Positions 48,168 to 60,100 of a DNA stretch of 64,000 nt are shown here, piece after piece. Position numbers and translations under genes: made by a program. The notes beneath the pieces are model-generated. The model saw only the letters and a program-made list of their open reading frames with translations. It was not told where the DNA came from and did no database searches. Numbering within the stretch: position 1 is the stretch's first letter; each line of letters begins with the position of its first letter. This stretch comes from Nectonema munidae (lineage: Eukaryota; Nematomorpha; Nectonematoida; Nectonematidae), in the NCBI GenBank assembly GCA_030549495.1, contig JAUIRK010000110.1:62001-126000 (forward strand), given 5' to 3'.

Positions 48168-51100
48168 TTGTGGTTTTCAATGGATGGTTTTTTTTCAACA
48201 TTAAGTGATTTAGCTAAAAATGCTAATAAATCCAGTAAAAACAGTTCAAATCCATTAGATACTGGTAATATAGTAAATGGAATAATGAAAGGTATACTTA
48301 AATCAGGCGATAAAGGAAGAAAAAATTCAAATTCTGGTAACCAAGGCATTGCCGAAACCCTGCTTAAAGGTAATGGATTAAGTTTAGGAAGTTTACTAGG
48401 TTCAGGAAGTGGTGGAATCGATATTGGTGGAATTGCTGGAAATTTGGCATACAATTTAATGGGAGGAGGTTCTGCTGGAGCACTTGCGTCTCAGTTTGTT
48501 TCATGGGGTGTTAGAAGAGCATTAAAGGTTTTATTTTTTATATTTTATTGAAAATGCTTAATATTTTTCAAATATTATAGTCAAAGAATAGTTTTTGATT
48601 AAATTTTGAAATATAAAATTAAGGATAAAAACGAATTAATTCAGTGATGAACATTTAAATTAAATTTTTTATTTTTGTAGTTATTTTAATAATAATCGAT
48701 TGAATTAGCTTATTTCCAATAATATTTTATAAACAATATAACTGAACTTCTAATTAGGATTTCTGATTATAATAAATGTATTTTATCGGAAATTATTTTT
48801 AAAAAATTTTTTGTTAAGGCTTTATATAAGTAATCAAGTGTCAACAATAACATAGAGCATTGTTTCTCAACTTTTTTCTCTTTTATGGACCCTCATCAAA
48901 CTGGGAATTTTTTTCTGGACCCTTTATTTTTTATTTCTACCGATTTTATTTTTTTGAGGGATTTTATCAAAAATATGAGAATAAATAACAGTTCTTAATC
49001 CCTATTTTTTATTTGCTTACTCAATTAATTTTTTTAGTATATAATTTTAACATTGCTTATCTATTAAAAATTAATTGAATTTAATCAAAAAATATTAACT
49101 GAAAACGTTTTTAATGCAGATAAAAATCACAACCACTGAACTCTTTAAAACAAATAGGTAAAAGTAAATTATATTATGATTACTTTTAGTATCAAACCTA
49201 ATTCAAGAATATATGAAAATGGGAAAGCATTCAAATATAACAGCTTTTTACCATGATATAGCATTTTTTCAATCTCAGAACTGATCCTCATCAAATTATT
49301 ATATTAACTCTATTATGGACTCTTGGGGTCCACATGCAGCACGTTAAGAAATATTGACACAGAAGCTTAACGTGGTGTTAAAAGATATAGATATTTCAAA
49401 ATTGAAAATCTTTAACCTGAAAAAAGATTAGTCAAAACATCTATGATTATAGTATTATCTACAATATGCTTATGTTCTAGCTGTATCTAAAAAAGAACGT
49501 GTATAAAAACGTTACCTCTAAAATGGTATAAATTTTTAAATGTTATCGAACTAATTTGAATGATTTTTTTAGAAAGTGTATGATAAATCATAAAAAGAAA
49601 AAAAAACAATGATAAATATTTAGAAATTTCAACATAGAAAAATAAACAGGATGTAGGATAAAACAGCTCATGTAATCTCAAAGAATACAACTAAGCAACA
49701 TATCTTACCTTAATTTTTAAACAAAGCATATAGTTTAAAATATTTTAAAAGTGTTTCCCATTTCTTTTCTCCAAATAAAAATTTGCTGCTCACTTCGTGA
49801 AATGGTGAAGGCGTTTGCTCACTTCATGAAGTGGACAAGTGAACCCTTTGTGCATTTTAAAGTTAGTTCTTAACGAGTAAAATGAGTACTAAGATTTTTG
49901 ACAATCATTAAACTGGGAACGGCTAATCTTGATCTTCCATAATTTGGATATAATACTTAAATATAATCTTAACATCATTAATCGGGAATTATGAGAATAT
50001 TTTTTTTTTAAATTAAAAGGCAAATTAATTAGATTACGCTGTGGTTAAATGAGATTAGCTTCGTAAAAATGTCTGGAGAAATAACGAGAGGACAGGCTAA
50101 AACTTTTTACTTAGATTTAAAATGTTAAAGTAAGTAGGAATATTCTGATGGTTGGTACCATGTTTTAAGTTAGAGCTTTCATCCTATTACTTCTAACTTT
50201 CAGCGAATGAAGAAACATCCGTAAATTTGTTTGCGAATTTATAACATTTGCTTATATGAAAATTAAAGCCGTCATTAAATTTACAGCATATACACGAAAG
50301 AGCATTTGAAATGTATGTTAAACAAGCCTTCAAAAAACACTCGTAAGAAACAGATTTTAAAAACTCATTTCTTTCAACGTCTAGTTAAATGATGCATTTT
50401 ATCCCTTTTTATCTAATATATTTATAACTCCTTTTTTTCATTAAAATCATATAATATATAATAGTCCGATTTTTGTAAGTTTGGCCTCAAATTTTTATTT
50501 CTTTACTATAATAGTAACTAACTAGTTAAATAACAATAAGCAATTGATAAATTTTCTAGATAAATAACTAACTGAATTATTCACTAACCTACCTAACTAT
50601 CTGCTAACTTTATTTTATTTTTACAAAAGTATAAATTTCCATTTTTATAATTAGATTTTTTGTTAAAATTGAATCTTATTATCTGATTTTTTTTAATTAT
50701 GTTTCACATAAAATTATGCAAAATTCGCCATATTTTTCAAAGAGAGAGAGGGGACGGATTACATGTGTCAAGTTCTCTTTCCAAAACCATATTTCAAGTT
50801 GTTCTGCCCATCGAGCAGAAAAATTTTATTCACAAAGTATAGGCTTTAATTTAGTTTTAATTTAAAGATAATCCATGAATAATATAATGACAATTTTAAA
50901 ACCTAATTTTTCTTTTAATATTTAAGAAAGCTAAAAGGGAGCCAAAAGGTCCTTTCAAAGAAACACCAGGTTATAGTGGAATTGGTGGATATAATCTACC
51001 CAAAGCAAAAGAAAAAATTCCCGAAGTTTCAGTGAGTGAAGGCAAAAGCTTTGAGGATATTCAAAAGGCATGTTTAGAGAAGGGTGCTTTATGGTCAGAT

Positions 51101-54100
51101 CCCGATTTTCCTGCTACCAAGAGTTCTCTCTATTATAGCCAATCGCCTCCAGTTCCAATTGAATGGAAAAGGCCTGGGGTAAGTTTTAGACTTTCCTTAA
51201 TTTTGTATCTGGGGAGTAGGAACACATTAGATCACCCTAAGAAGTGTCACTCCAAACTCGAATATTTGACGATTCCGATGGTGACAATTTTTAAGCTGCG
51301 AAATCTAATGAGTTGAATATATATTATATTTATAGTTAGAAAAATAATAAAAGAAATCTTTGGGATTTAAATTTCTTATTTTGTTAATTCATTGTTCTCT
51401 ATTGTCTCTTTGAAAAATGTTTTTTCACTTCGTCATATATCTGGGAGGACAATTAATTCTTAAGGTGGCAAAAAGCAGAATAATTTACAGCATCAAAAAG
51501 CAAATTTAATTTAAACTCAAAATCGTTTAAACCTGAAAGCTGAAAAGCATCTTAAATATTAATAATGCTAATAACTTGGTATTTTTGTGTAAAAATTCTC
51601 TATTTTTGTTTTTTTGCCTGAATCCAATTTTTTTAAGTTGATTCCATTTGAATCCTTTATTTCAGACGGGAAAGGTTGTTAAATTCGAAAAATGAGAGAA
51701 ATATACGAGTCCAATTTTGAAAAAGTGTGTCCACATCTTATTATACAACACCATAGAAAGGATATCATAAATTAATAAAAACGAAAAGATACATAAATAT
51801 ATGTTACACACTACATCCTCTGTTGTGAAATGCTATAAACTAATAGGGATATAGGCCTATTAATTTTTTGGATTTTTAAAGATTTTATCCTACAGATGCG
51901 TTACAACTTGTTATAAATATAAAATGTCTAGTATTTGTCTTTTTCAAAAAATTTTCCTTCAAATGTGTTAAAATTGTTTTTTTTAAGTTGTTTTTATTTA
52001 GCTTAGATAAATTATTTAACTATTTTTACCTAAAACAAAGTCTAGGTAGGCAAAAATGTAAGAAATGCCTTGGAAAGTTGGAACTGTTCATTTGACATGA
52101 AAATTTTGAATGAAATAGTAGAGTATACAAATCAACACGATAACAAATTCTCCAAAATTTTCTCAAAAAAGATGCTAAACTAAATATAGTTGAACTGAAA
52201 GCTTTTATTGGTCGTTAGTATTTATCTGGTTCTTTACATAGCAAAAGACAAAACCTTGATGATAACCGGATGTCAATTAGAAATGCAGTTGAAAAATAAA
52301 GATCGCTCAAATGTTTTAGAATTTTAATGCGCTATTACGTTTTGGTTATCATATCATGCTACGCTACAAGAAAAAAAGTAGATAACAATCAGTCTTGTCT
52401 CGATATGAAAGTGTTTGAAAAGTTCGTGCACTACTTTTCAGAAACTGCTTTTCAATAAGTGAAAATGTAATACCAGCATAAATTTGCCTATTTGCTTTAG
52501 CATTGGAAATATTGATTAAAAAATTTATACAACAGCCTGGAGCAAAGTTTTTTTCTTGAGAAACACTTTTTTTCTTTGATTATGAGATTTTGCAAATTTT
52601 GACTAACATAAATAAAGCTGTAATGCTTTTTATAACTGAAATAAAGACATTTACAATTCGATTGTATGCAAATTATCGTAGAAAATACCTTTATCTTGAC
52701 TATTTACAGTTAAAGTATTGTTTTGATTCAGACACAATTGATATATGTGGGAAATTGTGTTGGATTTGATCATCTTTATGAATAGTTGATTATATTCACC
52801 AATTTCCGATATAAAATGCGTTTTTTTGTCTTTATATCCATTTTCTATTTCTAATCCATTAAACTCTTTTATAATCTAAAAATTAAAAATACAAATGATA
52901 AAACTAAATAATACAAAATGTTAAAATTCACTTTACCTGATCGTATTCTCTCAAAAAAAGGATAATCACCCAGAACTTTTTTAATCGACAATAAATCCTT
53001 AGCAATTTCTCTTCTTTTTGGAAACGTTATTTGCATTCGCATATCAACTTGTGCTGAATCACGGTTTGTTTTAACGAATTCATTCTCTAAGCATAGTTTA
53101 TGGTCGTCAGAAGACAATTCGCTTTCAGGAATTAATTCATCGGGTAAATAATTTTTCATACCATATGCACCTTTTCTGCAAATAAGGGAAATATTATTTT
53201 TTATTCTTTTTCGCAATTCTACTTCTCTTATAGAAGAATCTTGCTTTTTCCTTCATTTTCCCATTTATATTTTCATCGTTTCTTCCAAAATACTTTAAAA
53301 AAAGAATGACTTATTTGTTTCAAAATTTACTTTTTTTGCTTCAAGAGGTATATTGGTTTCTGCTAGAAACTCAATAAATAGCGAATCTACAATGTGCTCA
53401 TACATTGCTGTAGGTAGATGGATATCTTAAAATGAAGTAAAACACCAGATAAAATTTAATTAACACTAAACTAAAATTAAGTTTCATTCAAAGTAGTAAA
53501 CTTACATTCCCTCTCTGAATTGACTACTGTAAATGTATATGCAATCTTAAATTTTCGAGACATCTGTTTTAGTTAAGACTTCTTTTGATTCTATTTTTTT
53601 AAACACTCTATTTTGAAGAAGAGATTTGCGAAAAGTAAAAGTTGTGGGCCATAAATTTCTTAAAAAATATTTTAAAATTTTATTAGACAATAAAAGATAG
53701 TTAAAGCACCTTACAACTCTTGATTGTTTTGGACGCGTTCAATACACGTAGAAACGCTATGAGAGAAACTTTCTATTGAAGATGAATCAAAAACTTGGTT
53801 GCCTTTTGCTTCAAGTTGATAACTACTATATTCATCGATTAAGACTTTAATTTTTATTATTTTCATTTCAAATATTATATTCAAGTTTTCTTCTTGTAAA
53901 TCAACAAGGTCTTGAACCTCTTCATCAAAAATTTCAGGATAAATTTGTCAGCAATCTTGAAGGTTTTTTGAAGTTTTCATAAGCATTTCATAAATAGAGA
54001 TCTCCCATTTTTTAGAAGAATTAAAAGAAATAATCACAGAAACTTCTATAAAGGTGTTAAAATGACGCAATAAAAACTTTGTATAAACAAATTTAAAGTA

Positions 54101-57100
54101 GATCCAAAAATTTAATTATAATATCTTTCGAAACTTTGCATCTGACATTTAAATAATTATGAAAGTATACACAGAGAAACAAAATTTGTATTAATTTCAC
54201 TCATTTCAACAAAGCAACGTTAACATACGCAAAAAATGACGATAGTAAAATTTTACATCCAATTTAGAGTATAAAAAATAAAGATCATTTGTGACAAAGA
54301 AACATTCAATAATTCGATAAAATATTTTTTCACCACTTTCATTTTCAGAACAGATGTAGTCACCACACACTTGAAACTAGTAAAAGATGTGAATATTTAG
54401 AAGAAACAATTTTTGAATTCTAATTCAATAATCCAAAATGTTACATTCTTTCTTGACTCTATTTTTTTCTATTCGAAATTTATGAAAGAAGTCTCCATTA
54501 TAAAAAGCCTGTAAATATTGATGATGAATTGAGTCAGACTTTAGAATATTCTTTTTGTTCTTAGTGCTATGAAAAATTTCTTTAAAATAACTATGCTTAG
54601 ATTCAATTCTTGAAGACTAAACTCTATTAGTGCTGGACTAAATTTGTCGGCTCAAGTGCTAGGGGCGTAAAGCGCTCCCTCTTTTTTCATGATTTTTAAT
54701 GTGATATATATGTTTCAACTATGCTGAATTCAGTTGTGATGTCTATTTTTTTATTAAAATAAATCAAACCTGTCAAATATTTGATTTATGCTTGACACCT
54801 CATCCCAAAAAAGAACTTTTTTATTTAAATATTTAATTTTCAAGTATGTATAATTTAATGATGTTCTTTTTTTTATGACAATCAATCAAGCTTTTCAAAA
54901 AATTGATTTATTTATGACAGCTCACTTTTTATTGAAATACTTCTAGAAAGTTTTTTACATATATATACCATTTTCAAGTATGCCCAGTTTGTTGGTAATG
55001 CTTATTTTTTTTATGAAAATCAAACGTGTCAAAAAATAAATTCTACGTGCAGTATTTCCCTGCTAATTATTTTCTTAATTTATTTAATAAACCAACTTTA
55101 ATTGTTTAATTCATTCAGAATATTTCATTTGTCAGTAAATGAGGTATCTCAATAAAACCTCTATCGTTTTGGCTACAGATTCAAAAACCAACTACAAGAG
55201 ATTGAGAGAATCCGAATGCCACCATTCATGGATGTGCATTTGCACGCTTAGATTGATTTTTTGTATGAAAAATAATAAGTTCTATTAAAAAATCTATTAT
55301 TTAATATCAATAGCTTGTCAAACTGATGTAAAACATTTCCAAAAATACGTGCATCTTAGATACATTGCAACAAAGCGTTTGGATTCAGCTAAAAAAAACA
55401 ATAAAATATAGAAATATTTAGACAAAAATTAAATTAAATTAAATTAAACAACGTAGTTTATCTTACTGAAATTAAGGTTATAATCGTTTATCTTGTTGGA
55501 AATAAAAATACCACTATTTAGTAGACACCCGTTGTTTTTATTATTTTTGAAATTAACCTTTTGTTAGCAACACCAAACTTTGTTTAAATAATCGCATCGA
55601 AGTTAACAAATACTTTGTATTTTATACTTTTGTAAAAAAACAGCTTGAAAGGGCATCCATTACTCGATGAGAAAAGATCGAGTTGCTTCGAAGTCATGAA
55701 GATTCGAAAAGAAATTAATTCGCTAGCGTGAAGCTAAGCACGCATATCTAAGAAATTATTATTAGTCCATATTATTCAATTGTCTTCTACAAGCAATTTT
55801 GTGTATCAATCAATAAGAGAAAATTATGCACTCTTATCCTGCTGAGCGTAAAATGCATTTGATTTGAAATAAATAAATAAATAATTTCTGTTCGACAAGA
55901 TTGGGTCGGTTATATATACGCTGCCATGAGCTAAGTGCGTTTTGTTTTTCTTATATGAATAATAACGTCGCGTGTTTTGTTTCACTTTTGCTTGTGCATC
56001 ATCTTTCCTCACTCACTATTCTCTCTTGTGCTGTTGAATTTTCATTTTTTCGATTTCTTCTACGTTTCCTTTTGCTCTCGCCGCTGTGCTAGCCTCTCCG
56101 TCGGAAACTTAGATTTTGTAAAGACGGCGACACGTATCCCTATCACATGGGCAAGTGTCATTCTGGGCGTATTTTGATTTAAAAATTGAAAACTAAAAAA
56201 ACAGGTGTAGGCAGGTCGAAAGTTGAAAAAAGCTCTGGCAACCATTATTCATTCAAAATTCGAATCTCTATATTATGTTAACGAAATACCTTATAGATAT
56301 ATATGATACTAGGTATTGGAACGCCTCATATTTACCGAGATGATGGGTGAGAGAAGGTTCTTTAAATGCCTGCCTGTCTGCATTTGATGCAACGAGGTCT
56401 TGGGCTTGAACTGAGGCTAGATTTTCTTTGGCTATGTTTCGAAAATTGTGGTGTAAGATGCCCTCTCGATGAAATCACACCATGGTTAGTACCTTTAACT
56501 TTAAAAGATCTTAAATGTTGTATTTCAACTTGTGGAAAATATAACTTTTTGTATTATATACTCCTAACTTTCAGAGTGGACTCTTTCTTGGTAAAAATGA
56601 AAAGTGTGTTGTCTATAAATGATTTTTAGTAGTTATTTGTTCGCATATTCTGGTCGCCAACCTGTTAATTCTTTTTTTTTGAAAAGTTCATATAAGATAA
56701 GTGTTGCATAGCGAATTTCAAATTACACATGTTTGATTGTGTTAATATCTAGACTTGTTTCCTCTTTCAATCTTCAAAATGTAATGTAAAGTATAATCTA
56801 ATATAATACTTATCCGTAATAATTAGGGATGTAACCGAATAACCGGAAAATATATGGTTGGCCGGATATCCAACTAAAATTTTGCTATCCGAAATCCAGC
56901 AACACAAAAAAGCATTTTGAGCAACACGAAGAAGTAAATGTTTATCTTCATTACACTCGTAGAGAAATTAAAAATTACATTTATGAATAAAAAAATAACT
57001 CAAAAATTTTTCTGTTTCCATTTCTCTAAAAATTATAAAACTTTCATGTCAATCTAGTACTTACCATTCAAAATAAATATACTTCAGATGTTAATTAACT

Positions 57101-60100
57101 TAAAAATTAAAAACTGTTAAATTGTCTATAAATCAATTCATTTAAAATTTTTTACTTTTTCACAAGTGACAAAATATTTAAACTTTGAATAAATTTTAAA
57201 AATATTTCAAAATAAAATACAGTTTACAATTTTAAATGTTTTTTAATTGATATATGAATATGAGCCTCAATGGTGGTTAGGGCGTTGCTCTCAGCTTAAC
57301 AGTTGAAGGTCACGGGTTCAATCCTCAAGGCTCTCCAACTCTTAAAAAGAAAATCACAAAATTTTGATTAACCATCTCAAGCAGAATGCGAGCATATAGC
57401 CTTACCTCTGAAAGTGCTTTCATATCTTCAACCAAAAAACCAAATTGATATATAATTATTTTCTTAGATTTTTTATCTTATTATTTAAAATAATTGTATT
57501 CTTTGCGTAACAATTTAAATTAAACCTCTAAATATTTGACAAAATGAAATAAAGCTTAAATTAAAAAAAAACAAACAAATTCCTTGCTTGAAACAAAATG
57601 TGTAATTTGGTGTGTAGGATGTGGCTGCTTTTTGTATTTACAATTACCTTACTAAATCCCGAGGTATAATTGTTGAAGACGTTGGTCAATTTTGGATTTT
57701 GCTCTCGATACCAACTAGAGAGGGATTAAGATTGGTGCGTGCGTAATCTTTTTTAAAGCAATGCTAAGACGCCATTCCGTATTTTGGGTCCAACTCTGAA
57801 TAAAGAAAGCCTGACAGTGAGTTCTAACCCCAATGCTTATTTCCAAAATCCAAACACTTTGCTCTGCCCCCTAATATGCAGTAGAAGCCTCTTAAAATAA
57901 TCTTGGATAATGTTATCCATTGTTTTTGTCATCAATGTTTGTTTGAACAAAAATTCCCTACTAAGATGCCTGGAAAAATATCCGGTTTTTATAACCATTT
58001 CTTCCTCTGGTGTTATCTAAATATTATGAAAAATAAAAAAATTGTGAAGAAATAGTAAAGATTTTTTAAAGATATAAATTAATCAATTAATTTAATTATT
58101 TATTGAAAAAAATTCCAGTTCACATTCGCTTTCCATGATGGATAACTGCTCTTGTATGATAAGGCAATCCAAACTAGTAAATTCTCTAATAAAGATGCAA
58201 TCAGATTCTTCTTTAAATACAAACCTCCATCCTCTAGAATGTTTTTTGTACAATTGGATGTAAACTGATAAAATTTTGCTTTTCTTGAAGAAAATGTGAA
58301 GCATACAGTAGCATTGAATAGAAGCTAATAAACACTCTTGCTTTTCAATTGTTAAAGATGAACTGTCAATCAATTTAGTTGAATTAAGAGTTGTTAATAA
58401 ATATTTACATAAAGCTTTAAATTGTATTTGTTCAAATTCATGATGGAGAAGATATGTGAGAGTCTTTTTGATTGACAAACAGTGAGTAGCTGGGAATAAC
58501 GAATTCCACTTTAAGAATGGCTTTTCTGAAACTTGTTCAAGGTGAGTCTTAATATCAAGTGTGATATCAGCTAAATTAAAACACTTTTGACTAACTACAC
58601 AAAAATCTTGATGAATAAGATCATGAAATATATGAGTTATATTTAATCGTTGTAAAAACTTAATTTTATCTGGAATTAAGTATAACAGTGCCATCTCTTC
58701 ATGGGTAAAACTGTATGACGACAGCTGATACAGGATAATGATAACCGATCAAATTTGCTAAAACTATGTCCAGGTTTGTCTAAAGTTTTATCAAACCATG
58801 TAACTTCATCATTCTCGCTGATCAGGTGTAAAAGTTCAAAGGCGTAGATAGCAGCAACTTGGCAAGCTATTAGAACAGTATTCTTCATCGGTTGTACAGT
58901 GGTAATCATTACTTTGTTTAAAATCTCAATTATTTCAGGTTTTCTGCATAATGATGCTCTCGGAACAAGCGCAATTTGACTATTAATTAAGCAGATTTGC
59001 GTGGATTCATCTTTCTCATTACTGATAGCAGATGATGATGACACAGTGGAGAGATATTTAAACACGACTTTATCCATTTTTAATTTTTGAAGTTTAAAAG
59101 TTTTACCAGTATTGCTGACTCTTTTCTGGATATGCTTCAAATCATCATCAGAAGAATAAGCAGGCAGTAATTTAATAGAAGAGTAACACAATATAGGATT
59201 TTTAAGGTAAAAGAATATTTGAGATGTAAATCGATTAATATTGTATTCAATTAAATTAGAAGATTGATATGTATAAAGAGTTTCACAGTATCTTGTGATG
59301 CAAGCAAGTAAACAGATGATTTTGTTTTTAATTGCATTTTTGCTAAACAGGAAAAGACATGAAGTAACAGCTTGAGTTGATGAACAAGAATACGTCAATA
59401 AAAGTCTTAGTGCTATGTATTTATAAGAAAGATTAAGCTTGATATGTTTGAATGTTCCTACTTCTACAAATGCCGGTTTTGTTAAGCTAATGTCGTCATC
59501 TAAAACACTGGCATCCATGAAGTAATCTAAACTGATGATATACGTGATCCATTTATATGCATAGTAGCTTGTTAACTTGTCAGGACCAATATCACTAGAC
59601 AAATCTACGCTACTCTTGTCAACTTGTATAAATACTTGATTTAGTTTAGAAAATGCCTCAACTGCTTTGTATTGAGGAGGATTCTCTAAGTCATTAATCG
59701 AATCTTCTACTAAAGGCGTGCAATCTGGACAAGAGAAAACTACGGACGCTGTTTTTATAATTCCGGGATGCAGGAATTCGGTCGATTCAAGCACTTTAAG
59801 TGAATTCAAGATCAAGGACTGGAAGCAGATAGTATGGTTCGAGGAACCTCTTCCGTAGGTGATAAGACAGTCGACGGTTATAGCGCAGTGCGTGTTGAAC
59901 GTTGTCATTCCATTGAGGCAACATGCGTCTATGTGGAGTGGATCATTGAGACGGTGAGCAAGCGAACCGCCAATGATTTCGCCTGTAGATTCTCGTAGTA
60001 ACGAAATATCAATATCTGTCTTTTCTTTAAGGAGAATTGTTAATAGTCTTTGGTAGTTAAAAAGCTGCGGATTTGATTGATGAAGCCATGAGGATAATGT

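Noticed and set aside
55824..56629. A gene in the less AT-rich island at 55.9-56.6 kb.
   Set aside because: Frames on both strands are short and hydrophobic without domains or convincing splice sites.
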